NCBI GenBank assembly: GCA_019637445.1
Contig: JAHBVS010000001.1
Coordinates: 1,337,586 to 1,401,585 of the forward strand
Origin: Gemmatimonadaceae bacterium
Lineage (GTDB): Bacteria > Gemmatimonadota > Gemmatimonadetes > Gemmatimonadales > Gemmatimonadaceae
Reading direction: 5' to 3'
Length of the DNA: 64,000 nucleotides
Both the position numbers and the translations under genes were made by a program. Positions 16,939 to 26,085 of this stretch are shown piece by piece. Below the pieces are notes generated by a model that was not told the origin of the DNA, did not search any database, and saw only the letters and a list, made by a program, of their open reading frames with translations. The stretch's first letter is position 1. Each line of letters starts with the position of its first letter.

Positions 16939-18243
16939 GTGATTCTTCCGCTCGTATCTCTCACCGCAGTCCTGAGCCTGGGTGGTGACCCAGTCCCGGT
17001 CCGCCCACCCGCATCCGTGGGAATGTCGGCCCAGCGACTCACCGAGGTCGACCGCATCATCGACCGGGGAATGAAGGCCGGTGCGTACCCAGGCGCCGCG
17101 GTGATCATCGGAAGAAACGGCGCCGTCGTCTGGCAGAAGGGCTACGGCCGCCTGAGCTGGCGCAGCACAAGCGGAAGCGTGGACCCGCAGACGAGCCTCT
17201 ACGATTTGGCCTCAGTCACGAAACCAGTCTGCACGGCCACAGCGGCGATGATCCTGCACGACCAGGGCAAGTTGACGCTCGACACGAAGATCCAGAGCGT
17301 CCTGCCGGAGTTCACGGGCCGCTGGAAGGACCGGGTAACGGTCGGCCATCTGTTAGCCCACGTTTCGGGCCTGCCGCCAGGCCGCAGAATCTGGCTTACC
17401 GCCAAGAACCCGACAGAAGGGCGACACCAAGTGCTCACTACGGCGCTCAATTCAATCCCTGGCGGCGTTGTCGACTACTCCGACCTCGGCCCGATTATCC
17501 TCGGATTGGCCATCGAGCGCGTCTCCGGGATGCCGCTCAACCAGTTCTGCGAGACCCAAATCTTCGAACCGCTCGGCATGCACGACACGCGCTACCAGCC
17601 GTCCGCGGACCTCAAGCCCCGCATCGCCCCCACGGAGATGTATCCGCCCCGCGGCCACGCCGCGTATGGCGAGGTACACGACGAGACCGCCTACACGCTG
17701 GGCGGCATCAGCGGCAACGCTGGCCTGTTCAGCACCGCGGAGGACCTCGCGATCTTCGCGCAGATGATGCTCAACGGCGGCACCTACGGCGGCGTCCGAC
17801 TCATCCAAGACTCCACCGTGCGCCGCTTCACCCAGGTCGTGAAGGGCAACCGCACCTACGGCTGGGAAGTCCCGATGGGTGAACGGGGCTCCGGCGAGTT
17901 CCTCAGCCAGCGCTCCTTCGGACACGTCGGCTACACGGGCACGTCCATCTGGATCGATCCCGAACGCAAGCTGTTCGTCATCATCCTGACCAATCGCGTG
18001 CACGATGCGCGTGCGCGCCGCCCCGGCATCATCATCGCCGACGTGCGTCACGACGTGGCCGACGCGGCAGCCCTCGCAATCACCGCGGAACCGACCCTGC
18101 GCGCCGTGGCCTGGCCGCGGGTCTTCCGCGTGGACCAGGCGCCCGACTGGAACCCGCCGACGCGCACGCTGGTTCGTCGCCCAACGACGCTGCCGCGCAG
18201 TGGCGCGGCCTCCAGCCCCGACGACCAGGACCTCCCGCAGTGA
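16939..18243 (+). CDS. Serine hydrolase of the beta-lactamase / penicillin-binding-protein-like family
   Basis: The protein has 434 residues and begins with a short hydrophobic stretch that may serve as a weak signal peptide. It has the three active-site motifs of class C-type enzymes: Ser92-Val-Thr-Lys95, Tyr180-Ser-Asp182, and His329-Val-Gly331 in FGHVGYTG. Such proteins act as esterases, D-amino-acid peptidases or beta-lactamases; the substrate is unknown. A C-terminal tail of about 60 residues is Pro/Arg-rich and has no known fold. It starts with GTG after a region of simple repeats with no visible ribosome-binding site. Its stop overlaps the GTG of the SufT-like gene. Confidence 0.87.
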   Translation: MILPLVSLTAVLSLGGDPVPVRPPASVGMSAQRLTEVDRIIDRGMKAGAYPGAAVIIGRNGAVVWQKGYGRLSWRSTSGSVDPQTSLYDLASVTKPVCTATAAMILHDQGKLTLDTKIQSVLPEFTGRWKDRVTVGHLLAHVSGLPPGRRIWLTAKNPTEGRHQVLTTALNSIPGGVVDYSDLGPIILGLAIERVSGMPLNQFCETQIFEPLGMHDTRYQPSADLKPRIAPTEMYPPRGHAAYGEVHDETAYTLGGISGNAGLFSTAEDLAIFAQMMLNGGTYGGVRLIQDSTVRRFTQVVKGNRTYGWEVPMGERGSGEFLSQRSFGHVGYTGTSIWIDPERKLFVIILTNRVHDARARRPGIIIADVRHDVADAAALAITAEPTLRAVAWPRVFRVDQAPDWNPPTRTLVRRPTTLPRSGAASSPDDQDLPQ

Positions 18244-18632
18244 CCGACGACGCGAAGCCGGCTGACTCTCTCCCTTCCACCGATGTCACCGCCGCGACCG
18301 GCGACGCCGCGCCAACCGCGGCGACTGCCACCGGTGCCGTGTCCGAGGATCGCGTAAAGCTCGCGCTGCGCCGCGTGAAGGATCCCGAGCTCAACCTGAA
18401 CATCCTCGACCTCGGCCTTATCTACGGCATCGAGGTCAGTGGCAGTGATGTGAAGGTGGATATGTCGCTGACCTCACCTGGTTGTCCGTCAGGCCCGGAG
18501 ATCATGTCCGAGGCCGAGCAGCAGGTGAGGGCCATCGAGGGTGTCGGCAACGTGGCGATGAATCTCGTGTGGTCACCACCCTGGACGCCGGACCGCATCG
18601 AGCCGCGCGTGCGCGCGTACCTCGGTTTCTAG
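18240..18632 (+). CDS. SufT/MIP18-family (DUF59) iron-sulfur assembly factor
   Basis: The protein has 130 residues. The first 35 are a variable Ala/Thr-rich leader. The domain proper begins at VKLALRRVKDPELNLNILDLG and carries SPGCPSGPEIM, whose Cys is the conserved reactive Cys of the family. It ends with NLVWSPPWTPDRIEP. SufT/PaaD-like proteins help load Fe-S clusters into client proteins. The GTG overlaps the stop of the hydrolase gene. Its last codon region shares the CTAG palindrome with the stop of the convergent RNase D gene. The main SUF operon lies about 18 kb away. Confidence 0.87.
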   Translation: MTDDAKPADSLPSTDVTAATGDAAPTAATATGAVSEDRVKLALRRVKDPELNLNILDLGLIYGIEVSGSDVKVDMSLTSPGCPSGPEIMSEAEQQVRAIEGVGNVAMNLVWSPPWTPDRIEPRVRAYLGF

Positions 18633-19876
18633 CTGTCGAGGTAGGGCGAGTCCGAATCCTTGGGCTCACCAGTGACAGGCTTGTTGGCGGACTTGGGCGT
18701 GGCCGGCTTGCCGGTCGCGCCCTTCTTCCGCCAAGGCGCCAAGGCCTTCACGAAGCCCTCGCCTAGCACCTCGATCTGCCAGCGCCGGAACTCGGGGATC
18801 ACCGCAATGTCCGAGGACTCGGCCGGCAGCAGCCGCGCCACGGACTCCAGGCGTTCGCGCGAGCAGATGACGCCCGGATCCAGTTCGAGCCGCGCCGCCG
18901 CCGCGTCGCGCACCTGCTTCAGTGCGCCGACCTTGGAATCGAACTCCGGGTCGCGGTCCCAGCGTGGTGCCTTTGGAAACCGTGGCAACTCCGCCTCGGG
19001 CACGTTGATGCCGCGATCGATGGCCGCGAGGATGTCCGTCGCCGAGCGCTCGAGGATGCCGCGCGGCATGCCCTTGATCTCGCCAAGCGTCTGCTTGCTC
19101 GCGGGATGCGCCTTGGCGGCCTCGAGCAACACCTCGTTCCCCACCACACGGAACGTGGCGCGGTCGAGCTTGAGTGCCGTCGCGTCGCGCCACTGCACGA
19201 GTTCGCGCAGCACGGCCAACTCGCGGCGCGTGAGGTCGCGCGCGCCCTTCATCTTGAGGAAGGCGTTCGCGGCGTCGTCCGTCGGCCAGCGGACGGATTC
19301 GAGTCGCTCGAACTCTTCCTTGGCCCAGGCGAGGCGGTCCTTCTTCTCAAGCTCGCCGTGCAACTGATCCCGCAGTCCAAGCAGGTGCATCGTGTCCTGC
19401 GCGGCGTAGTCGAGCATGTCAGCGGAGAGCGGACGCATCGACCAGTCGGCGCGCTGGTGCTTCTTGTCAAGCTTGATGCCGAATCCGCGCTCCAGCAGCG
19501 CGGCCAGACCGAAGGCCTTGATGCCCAGCAACTGCGCGGCCACGCGCGTGTCGAACACGTGGCGCACGTTCCACCCATAGTCCTGGTGCAGCAGTCGCAG
19601 GTCGTAGTCCGCGTCGTGAAAGACGATCTCGACCTTCGGATCCTCGATCATCGCGCCAAGCAGCGCGGGTGCCGCGGTGGGTAGCGGGTCGATGATGGCG
19701 TGCTGCGTGTCCGTGGACAGTTGCAGCAGGTAGATGCGGTCGACGTAGCGATGGAAGCTGGCTCCCTCCGTGTCGAGCGCGAGCCGCCTGGCCTTGCGCG
19801 CCGCCGTGAGCCATTCGGTGACGGCGGCGTCGGTATCGAGATAGGCGGCGGTGGGCGAGGGAGCGCTGCGGGGCAC
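18629..19876 (-). CDS. rnd: Ribonuclease D
   Basis: The protein has 415 residues, near the usual length. The DEDDy exonuclease domain shows LALDTEGASFHRY (Asp and Glu of Exo I), FHDADYDLRLL (Exo II Asp), and YAAQDTMHLLGL (Tyr-x3-Asp of Exo III). Two HRDC-like helical regions follow (about 210-290 and 300-385), and a basic Lys/Pro-rich tail ends the protein. RNase D trims the 3' ends of tRNA and other small RNAs in the cytosol. The start is GTG. TAGATT (19917-19922, minus strand) is a likely -10 box, giving a short leader. Its stop codon shares CTAG with the convergent SufT-like gene. Confidence 0.92.
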   Translation of the reverse strand: MPRSAPSPTAAYLDTDAAVTEWLTAARKARRLALDTEGASFHRYVDRIYLLQLSTDTQHAIIDPLPTAAPALLGAMIEDPKVEIVFHDADYDLRLLHQDYGWNVRHVFDTRVAAQLLGIKAFGLAALLERGFGIKLDKKHQRADWSMRPLSADMLDYAAQDTMHLLGLRDQLHGELEKKDRLAWAKEEFERLESVRWPTDDAANAFLKMKGARDLTRRELAVLRELVQWRDATALKLDRATFRVVGNEVLLEAAKAHPASKQTLGEIKGMPRGILERSATDILAAIDRGINVPEAELPRFPKAPRWDRDPEFDSKVGALKQVRDAAAARLELDPGVICSRERLESVARLLPAESSDIAVIPEFRRWQIEVLGEGFVKALAPWRKKGATGKPATPKSANKPVTGEPKDSDSPYLDS

Positions 19877-19977
19877 GAGGGATGGGCGGGTGGCGGGAGG
19901 GCGGTGCTGCCGTGTGAATCTAGCGGTGGGTCCCGCCGCCGGCGCGAGAGCATCGGCGCCCTTGCCCCACGGGAAGT

Positions 19978-21141
19978 ATGCTGCGTGATTCCCTGACTCA
20001 GCCCATGCGCCCGACGACCTCTTTCTCGCTCCAGCGGCCGGACCGCCCGCTGCGCACCGGCGACCTCGTGCGCGCGGCCGTCATCGTGCTGTTCATCATC
20101 GTCATCCTGCAGCTGCTGTGGTCTGCGCGGCTGCTGGTGCTCACGACCTTCCTCGGCGTGCTCTTCGGGCTCTCGGCCTCACGTGCCACCGAATGGGTGA
20201 TGCGGCGGGTGAAGGTGAAGCGATCGATCGCCGCGGCGGGCGTGGTCTTCGGCTCGACGGCGCTGCTGCTGCTGATCTTTGCCTGGTCCGGTCCGACGCT
20301 TGTCGAACAATCCACGGAACTGCGCACGAAGCTGCCGGAGTCCGTGCAGAATCTCGAGACCTGGATCGGCGGCAAGTCGCCGCGCCTGCTCGATGCGATC
20401 GCGCCGCCGGACAGCACGGGCGGCAGCCGCATCATCGCCGCCGCGAACCGCTACTCCGAAGGCCTGACCGAGTTTGCGTTCGGTGTGGTGCAGTCGGTGT
20501 TTGTGGTCGCGGCCGGCATCGTGCTCGTCATCTTCGTGGCGCTCTACATCGCCGCCGATCCCCGCGTGTATCGGCGCGGCATGATGCTGCTCGTGCCCAG
20601 CGAGCAGCGCGAGCGATTCGGAACCACGCTCACGGCCGTGGGCGGCGCGCTGCGCAAGTGGTTCCAGACGCAGTTGATCGCGATGGTCGTGATCGGCGTC
20701 GTGACGACGATCGTGCTCGCGCTGATTGGCGTGCGCGGCGCCCTGCCGCTGGGCGTACTGGCCGGCCTCTTCGAGTTCATCCCGAACATCGGCCCGCTGC
20801 TCTCGGCGATTCCCGCCGTACTCATGGGATTCACGGAGTCGCCGCAGCAGGCCGGCATCATCGCCCTCGCCTACTGGGGCATCCAGTTCCTCGAGAACAA
20901 CCTGCTGATCCCGTATCTGATGCGGGAGCAGCTCGACCTGCCGCCGGCGCTTACGCTGCTGGCGCAGGTCATCATGGCCTACGTCTTCGGCTTCCTCGGC
21001 CTCTTCGTGGCCATTCCTGTCTTGGCGGTTGCGATGGTCGCGGTGCGCACGTACTGGGTGGAGGACGATCTGCCACCGTTGCCCACGATGGAGATGCGCA
21101 TCCCCGAGCTGTTGCCTGAGGAGGACGGCGGCAGTGCTTGA
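19978..21141 (+). CDS. AI-2E-family (PerM-like) membrane transporter
   Basis: The protein has 387 residues with seven or eight hydrophobic segments. The first two lie at about residues 30-70 and a third near 80-105. A helical soluble stretch (about 105-165) follows, then the rest, including GALPLGVLAGLFEFIPNIGPLLSAIPAVL, the family signature (FIPxxGP). Relatives include the AI-2 exporter TqsA and Na+/H+ exchangers; the substrate cannot be deduced. A second in-frame ATG nine codons downstream is an alternative start. The stop overlaps the next gene by eight bases. Confidence 0.88.
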   Translation: MLRDSLTQPMRPTTSFSLQRPDRPLRTGDLVRAAVIVLFIIVILQLLWSARLLVLTTFLGVLFGLSASRATEWVMRRVKVKRSIAAAGVVFGSTALLLLIFAWSGPTLVEQSTELRTKLPESVQNLETWIGGKSPRLLDAIAPPDSTGGSRIIAAANRYSEGLTEFAFGVVQSVFVVAAGIVLVIFVALYIAADPRVYRRGMMLLVPSEQRERFGTTLTAVGGALRKWFQTQLIAMVVIGVVTTIVLALIGVRGALPLGVLAGLFEFIPNIGPLLSAIPAVLMGFTESPQQAGIIALAYWGIQFLENNLLIPYLMREQLDLPPALTLLAQVIMAYVFGFLGLFVAIPVLAVAMVAVRTYWVEDDLPPLPTMEMRIPELLPEEDGGSA

Positions 21142-21922
21142 GACGCCGCACGGCGCGGTCGGCCTCGACGAGGCAGGCCACGGCGTACCGGTGCTCCTGC
21201 TGCACGGGTTTCCCCACGACCGCACACTATGGGAAGCGCAGCTGGCGTCCCCACCAAGTGGCGCACGATTGGTTGCGGTGGACCTGCCGGGTTTCGGCGA
21301 GAGCGCGAGTACCGTCACCGCGTCGCTCGACGCCTGGGCCGATTGGTGCGCGGATGTGCTCGACGCGCTCAAGATCCCCAAGGCCGTCATCGGTGGGCTC
21401 TCGATGGGCGGCTATCTCGCGCTCGCCCTGTGGCGGCGCCATCCGTCGCGCGTGCAGGCCCTGCTGCTGGCCGACACGCGCGCAGGCGCGGATAGCGAGG
21501 AAGGCCGCGCGAAGCGCGTCGCGATGCAGCAGCTCGCCGCGCGGCAGGGTGCGGACGCCATCGCCGACCAGATGATCACGGGGATGGTGGGCAAGACGAC
21601 ACGTGCGAAGCGGCCCGCCGCCGTGGCATTCCTCGACGCGATGATGCGGCGCGCAAGCGTCGCGGCCATCCACGACGCGCTCGATGCGATGCGCACGCGA
21701 CCCGATGCCGCGTCGACCCTGCCGACGATCTCCGTGCCCACGCTCATCGTCTGCGGCGACGAGGACGCGCTCACGCCAGTGAAGGAGTCCGAGGCGATGC
21801 ACGCCGCCATTCCCGACAGCCAGCTGGCGATCATTCCCGGTGCCGGCCACGCGAGCTGTGTCGAACACCCGGCGGCGTTCACGGCCCTTCTCGCCGGCTT
21901 TATTCAAGCCAGATTTCCCTAG
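21134..21922 (+). CDS. Alpha/beta-hydrolase fold protein
   Basis: The protein has 262 residues. Signature parts are LLLHGFPHDRTLWEAQ (oxyanion region), VDLPGFGES, the nucleophile elbow GGLSMGGYLAL, the acid region VCGDEDALTP and the catalytic His in GAGHASCVEHP. It is close in pattern to esterases and enol-lactone hydrolase-type enzymes (3-oxoadipate enol-lactonase-like), but no specific substrate can be named. The GTG start lies inside the end of the transporter gene in another frame, so the two are translationally coupled. Confidence 0.88.
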   Translation: MLETPHGAVGLDEAGHGVPVLLLHGFPHDRTLWEAQLASPPSGARLVAVDLPGFGESASTVTASLDAWADWCADVLDALKIPKAVIGGLSMGGYLALALWRRHPSRVQALLLADTRAGADSEEGRAKRVAMQQLAARQGADAIADQMITGMVGKTTRAKRPAAVAFLDAMMRRASVAAIHDALDAMRTRPDAASTLPTISVPTLIVCGDEDALTPVKESEAMHAAIPDSQLAIIPGAGHASCVEHPAAFTALLAGFIQARFP

Positions 21923-22027
21923 GCCATCAATCCTTTCCAGGACGAGACCCTGACCTCCCCCTCCCCGACCCCCAACCACGCCAACGTCAGCGCGGCCGAG
22001 CAATCGTCGGCGGCAAAGATCGGCGCG

Positions 22028-22582
22028 GTGCTGTTCCGCAATCGCGGCTGGCTGCCGGTGCCCTTTCTGCTCGTGCCGCTGTTCGCGCCCGGCCACATGT
22101 CGCCACGCACTACGCTCATTGGCGTCATCATCATGGTGATAGGCGAGTGGTGGCGGATGTGGGGCGTGGCCACGGCCGGCACCGTCACGCGCCGCCGATC
22201 GCGCAACGTACAGAAGCTGGTGGCGCACGGGCCGTTTGCCTGGAGCCGCAACCCGCTCTACAACGGCAACTTCCTGCTGTGGATGGGCATCATCACGATC
22301 AGCGGGGTGCTCTGGTTCCTGCCCGTGGCCGCGGTGATCTTCGCCATCGAGTACTACTACATCGTGCGCTACGAGGAGGGCGTGCTCGAGAGCATCTTCG
22401 GGCAGGTGTACCTCGACTACAAGGCGAAGACGCCGCGTTGGATGCCGCGGCCGCCTGCGGCCGGGGATGGGGAGGGCGAGTTCTTCTGGGCGGAGGCGTG
22501 GAAGTCGGAGATCTCCACGTTCCTGCAGTTCGTGGCGATCATTGGGTTGTTCATTGCCAAGGACCGGTTCTTTCCGATGTAG
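22028..22582 (+). CDS. ICMT/PEMT-like membrane methyltransferase
   Basis: The protein has 184 residues from the GTG. The signature of isoprenylcysteine carboxyl methyltransferase-type enzymes is present: LVAHGPFAWSRNPLYNGNFL, then an acidic aromatic stretch (EYYYIVRYEEGVLESIFGQVYLDY). Several hydrophobic segments put it in the membrane. The reading frame stays open upstream to about 21926 with 26 Pro/Ala-rich codons (from a CTG at 21950) but no ATG or GTG, so the true start may be earlier. It follows the alpha/beta hydrolase gene in the same direction. Confidence 0.8.
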   Translation: MLFRNRGWLPVPFLLVPLFAPGHMSPRTTLIGVIIMVIGEWWRMWGVATAGTVTRRRSRNVQKLVAHGPFAWSRNPLYNGNFLLWMGIITISGVLWFLPVAAVIFAIEYYYIVRYEEGVLESIFGQVYLDYKAKTPRWMPRPPAAGDGEGEFFWAEAWKSEISTFLQFVAIIGLFIAKDRFFPM

Positions 22583-22611
22583 GATGGAGGATGGAGGATG
22601 GAAGGTGGAGG
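22583..22611 (+). repeat. Short GGATGGA tandem repeat
   Basis: GGATGGA is repeated about three times directly after the methyltransferase stop, with a decayed fourth copy (GGAAGGTGG). It is likely a slippage product. Confidence 0.6.
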
Positions 22612-22667
22612 CGAACGGCAATGCGGGACGCTGCCGTCTCGCGCATAAACCCTTTGGATCTACACTC

Positions 22668-25091
22668 GTGATTCGTCGCTCTATCCTGGCGCTCGTCCTC
22701 CTCCTGGCGGGCGCCTTTGACATTCTGCCGGCCCAGAGCCGCACCTCCGGCGTCACCGTGTTCGGCAAGGTAGTGGATGCGCGCTCGTCGCAGCCGATTC
22801 CCTTCCTCACCGTGCAGCTGCGCACGGAACGCGACAGCGCGTTTCTGACAGGGCGGCTCACGGACTCGACCGGCGCATTCACGTTCCGCGACCTCGCGAG
22901 CGGGGTGTACCGGCTCGAGGCCAGGCGCATCGGCTACGAACCGCTGGTGCAGCGGGTGCTGGTCGGCGAGCTGAGCGCCTTCCTCGACCTCGGCGTCCTG
23001 CCGATGGTGCCGGCGGCGGCGCAGCTCGGCGGCGTGGTCGTGAGCGCCAGCGCCGACGAGGTGTCCGCGGCGATGGACCGCCGGACCTTCCGCGTGGCCG
23101 ACAACGTGAGCCAGTCCGGCGGCTCCGTCTTGCAGGCGATGGCCAGCCTGCCCGGCGTGACGGTGTCGCAGGACGGCAAGGTGCAGCTACGCGGCAGCGA
23201 CCAGGTCATCGTGCTCATCGACGGCAAGCAGACCGCACTCACCGGCTTCGGCGCCCAGAGCGGCCTCGCCAACCTCCCGGCCTCGGCCATCGAGAACATT
23301 GAGATCATCACGAATCCCGGCGCGCGCTTCGATGCCAACGGCAGCGCCGGCGTCATCAACCTGATCCTCAAGAAGGAAGAACAGGACGGCCTCAACGGCA
23401 GCCTCGGTCTCACCGCCGGTGCCGGCGCACTCTGGGAGAAGCGCGCGAACCTCCCGAGCGTGGGCGAGCAGTACCGCGTGACCCCCAAGATCAATCCGTC
23501 GGTCTCGCTCAACTACCGCAAGGGCGGCACCAACACCTTCCTGCGCGGCGACTGGCTGCACTCGCCCACGCTCAACAAGAACGAATTCGCCACGCGGCAG
23601 TACGGCGATACGCTGACGGTCATCCAGCAGATGCGCCGCAACCGCGATACGGACTACGCCACGGTGAGCGCGGGCGTCGACCACGCGTTCGACGAGTACC
23701 GCTCGCTGACGGTCTCCACGCTCTACAACCAGGAGACCATCATCGACCATGGCGACAATCCGTACTTCCGCAATGACGTCGCCACCCGCTACCGGCTGTG
23801 GCAGTTCCTGGAAGACGAGGTCCTCTACGCGGCCTACGGCACGGCGGTGTACACGCGGCGCTATCCACAGCCGGGCCGCTCGCTGACCGTCACGGGCATC
23901 GTCTCGTTCCACCGCGAGGACGAGAAGTACTTCTTCACGAACACCCTGGCCGGGTTCACCGGTCGCGACTCGTTCGCACTGATCGCCGATGAGCACGTGC
24001 AGGACCTCAACGTCGACTACATCCGGCCGCTGCGGCAGGGTCGCGTGGAGGCCGGGTTCAAGGGACGCCGTCGCGTGATCCCGACCAACATGCAGTTCTT
24101 CCCGGGGCCGCAGTCGCCGATCGACAGCGGCGCGGGCGGGCGCGCCGAGTATCGGGAGCTGATCCCGGCGCTGTATGGGAACTACGTGTATGAGAGCGAG
24201 ACCGTCGAGCTCGAGGGCGGCCTGCGCGTGGAGACGGTGATCCTCGACTACGACGTGAATCCCGACCACAACACGTATCGCAGCGATGGCTATCGCTACA
24301 CGCAGCCGTTTCCGAACGTGCGGGTGGCCTACAAGTTCTCGCCCTCGCGGAAGCTCTCGCTGTTCGTGAACCGTCGCGTGGACCGGCCCAACGAAGGCGA
24401 CATCCGCATCTTCCCCAAGTACGACGAGCCGGAGTTGCTCAAGGTCGGCAACCCAGGCCTGCAGCCGCAGTTCACGACTTCGGCCGACCTCGGGTATCGC
24501 GCGAGCTGGGGACGGGGCAGCCTCTACGGCGCGGCGTTTCACCGGATCACCGACGCGACCATCACGCGCATCGCGACCAGTGTGCCGGGCGACTCAATCC
24601 TTTACAACGTCACGCAGAATGCGGGACGCAGCTGGATGACGGGCGCGGAACTCGTGTGGCAGCAGTCGCTCACGGACTGGATCACGACGAGCACGAACGC
24701 GATGGTCTATCGCAGTACCGTTGGTGCCTTCACTGTGCTGAACCAGTATCCGCAGCCCACCAGCTTCTCCGCTCCGCGGCAGGAGATCGTCTCAGGCAAC
24801 TTCAAGGTGAACGCCACGATCCTGGCACCAGGCGGATGGGATGCGCGCGTGACCAGCGTGTATCTCGCGCCGGACCTGCTGCCGCAGGGGCGCATCGAGA
24901 GCCGCTACTCGCTGGATGTCGGGCTACGAAAGAGCGTACAGGGCGGACGTGGCGAGGTCATCGTGAATGCCACGGATGTGCTGAACACGATGCAGTTGCG
25001 GCGGACGATCCGGGGGACGGACTTCACGTGGCGGTCGACGGATTACCTCGAGACGCAGGCAATCAGGGTCGGGTACTCTTGGAAGTTCTGA
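22668..25091 (+). CDS. TonB-dependent-receptor-like outer-membrane barrel protein with carboxypeptidase-regulatory-like domain
   Basis: The protein has 807 residues. A signal peptide (LALVLLLAGAFDILPAQS) is followed by a CarboxypepD_reg-like beta-sandwich (about 28-110; VFGKVVDARSSQPIPFLTVQL). A plug-like region comes next (about 120-230; LQAMASLPGVTVSQDGKVQL, IVLIDGK, IEIITNPGARFDANGSAGVINLIL), and then a long beta-barrel with many Tyr/Arg-rich strands to the C-terminus (RVGYSWKF, ending in an aromatic residue). This matches the outer-membrane beta-barrel family 3 of TonB-linked receptors. The ligand is unknown. A TACACT box lies one base before the GTG. The gene ends at a long palindrome shared with the convergent ferredoxin gene. 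Confidence 0.88.
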   Translation: MIRRSILALVLLLAGAFDILPAQSRTSGVTVFGKVVDARSSQPIPFLTVQLRTERDSAFLTGRLTDSTGAFTFRDLASGVYRLEARRIGYEPLVQRVLVGELSAFLDLGVLPMVPAAAQLGGVVVSASADEVSAAMDRRTFRVADNVSQSGGSVLQAMASLPGVTVSQDGKVQLRGSDQVIVLIDGKQTALTGFGAQSGLANLPASAIENIEIITNPGARFDANGSAGVINLILKKEEQDGLNGSLGLTAGAGALWEKRANLPSVGEQYRVTPKINPSVSLNYRKGGTNTFLRGDWLHSPTLNKNEFATRQYGDTLTVIQQMRRNRDTDYATVSAGVDHAFDEYRSLTVSTLYNQETIIDHGDNPYFRNDVATRYRLWQFLEDEVLYAAYGTAVYTRRYPQPGRSLTVTGIVSFHREDEKYFFTNTLAGFTGRDSFALIADEHVQDLNVDYIRPLRQGRVEAGFKGRRRVIPTNMQFFPGPQSPIDSGAGGRAEYRELIPALYGNYVYESETVELEGGLRVETVILDYDVNPDHNTYRSDGYRYTQPFPNVRVAYKFSPSRKLSLFVNRRVDRPNEGDIRIFPKYDEPELLKVGNPGLQPQFTTSADLGYRASWGRGSLYGAAFHRITDATITRIATSVPGDSILYNVTQNAGRSWMTGAELVWQQSLTDWITTSTNAMVYRSTVGAFTVLNQYPQPTSFSAPRQEIVSGNFKVNATILAPGGWDARVTSVYLAPDLLPQGRIESRYSLDVGLRKSVQGGRGEVIVNATDVLNTMQLRRTIRGTDFTWRSTDYLETQAIRVGYSWKF

Positions 25092-25094
25092 ACC

Positions 25095-25209
25095 GCAGTA
25101 GTGAGTTGTAAGTCGTGAGTTGTAAGTGAAAAGCAACGGCGATGCGGAGGTGGCCTCCGCATCGCCGTTGCTCACTTCTTGCGACTTACAACTCACCACT
25201 TACGACTGC
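25095..25209. repeat. Palindromic element, family A, copy 1
   Basis: This is a 115-base inverted repeat with arms of about 56 bases (GCAGTAGTGAGTTGTAAG... and its complement) around the loop TGG. The inner core, AGCAACGGCGATGCGG with its complement, is perfect. It lies exactly between the convergent stops of the outer-membrane barrel and ferredoxin genes. A second copy is at 34898-35011. It could act as a two-way terminator or be a mobile palindromic element. Confidence 0.88.
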
Positions 25210-25223
25210 CGCTCATCCCCGGA

Positions 25224-25487
25224 TCAGCGAGTCGGCCGCCCCGGCTTCGGCTCCTTCTCAAACACCTCGCGATTGATCGCCACATACTGCTTGAGGTTCG
25301 CCGGCACATCCTCCTCGGGGAAGATCGCAGTCACCGGGCACTCGGGCTCGCAGGCGCCGCAATCAATGCACTCGTCCGGATGGATGTACAGCATGTCCGG
25401 CCCTTCGTAGATGCAGTCCACGGGGCAGACGTCCACGCAAGACTTGTCCTTCGTATTGATGCAGGCTTCGGTGATGACGTACGGCAT
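25224..25487 (-). CDS. Seven-iron-type ferredoxin
   Basis: The protein has 87 residues. Two cysteine clusters are seen, [17 protein letters not shown] and [15 protein letters not shown]. The spacing of the first, with an extra gap between its first two cysteines, is typical of the 3Fe-4S/4Fe-4S (FdxA-like) ferredoxins found in many aerobes. It carries electrons between cytosolic enzymes. A ribosome-binding site (GAGGA) lies before the ATG. It is divergent from the molybdenum hydroxylase genes and could supply or accept electrons for them, but the sequence does not prove this. Confidence 0.92.
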   Translation of the reverse strand: MPYVITEACINTKDKSCVDVCPVDCIYEGPDMLYIHPDECIDCGACEPECPVTAIFPEEDVPANLKQYVAINREVFEKEPKPGRPTR

Positions 25488-25579
25488 CGAGGTCCTCGGT
25501 GGGAGATGCGGCTTTCAGATATCCACAGCGGAAGATAGACGCGTTGGGGACGGCCGAACAGCCCGCCGCAGCCTCAAGC

Positions 25580-25608
25580 TGGACAGGTCTCCGGCGGCCC
25601 CCTAAATC
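25580..25608 (+). promoter_or_regulatory. Promoter of the molybdenum hydroxylase genes
   Basis: TGGACA (25580-25585) is followed, after exactly 17 bases, by TAAATC (25603-25608). The GTG of the small subunit lies only six bases after the -10 box, so the transcript would begin at or within a base or two of the start codon (a leaderless mRNA). No ribosome-binding site is visible. Confidence 0.6.
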
Positions 25609-25614
25609 CCACTC

Positions 25615-26085
25615 GTGCGCCTCTCCATCAATGATCGACCGTTCGCGCTGGAACCTGACGGACACGCGAGCCTGCTCGACGTTCTCCGTGACACGCTGGG
25701 CCTGATTGGCACGAAGCGTGTCTGCGACGCCGGGGCCTGCGGGGCCTGCACGGTCCACGTCGATGGGCGCCCCGTCTACAGCTGCCTGACCCTCGTCCAC
25801 GGCTGCGAGGGTCGCCAGATCCGCACCATTGAATCCCTCGGTGACGCCGGCAATCCGCACGCGCTACAGGAGGCGTTCGCCGCCGAAGATGCGGCGCAGT
25901 GCGGTTTTTGCACCCCCGGGCAATTGATGGCGGCCGCCGCACTGCTGGCGCGCAACCCCAACCCGAGCGACGAGCAGATCGTCGCGGCGATGTCGGGGAA
26001 CCTCTGCCGCTGCGGCACCTATCCCAAGATCGTGCGTGCCGTCCGGCGGGCGGCCGCCACGATCAGGGAGTCGGCCAATGGCTGA
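25615..26085 (+). CDS. Molybdenum hydroxylase small subunit, two [2Fe-2S] clusters (XdhC/CoxS-like)
   Basis: The protein has 156 residues, normal for this subunit. The plant-type [2Fe-2S] site has Cys37, Cys42, Cys45 and Cys57 (CDAGACGAC...C). The helical [2Fe-2S] domain has Cys96, Cys99, Cys131 and Cys133 (CGFCTPG...CRCG). It passes electrons between the molybdopterin site of the large subunit and the FAD subunit. Its end overlaps the large-subunit gene by eight bases. The GTG start comes right after a promoter with no leader. Confidence 0.95.
   Translation: MRLSINDRPFALEPDGHASLLDVLRDTLGLIGTKRVCDAGACGACTVHVDGRPVYSCLTLVHGCEGRQIRTIESLGDAGNPHALQEAFAAEDAAQCGFCTPGQLMAAAALLARNPNPSDEQIVAAMSGNLCRCGTYPKIVRAVRRAAATIRESANG

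Noticed and set aside
25095-25209. Insertion sequence
   Set aside because: The element is a palindrome of 115 bases without any transposase gene or target duplication that I can see.
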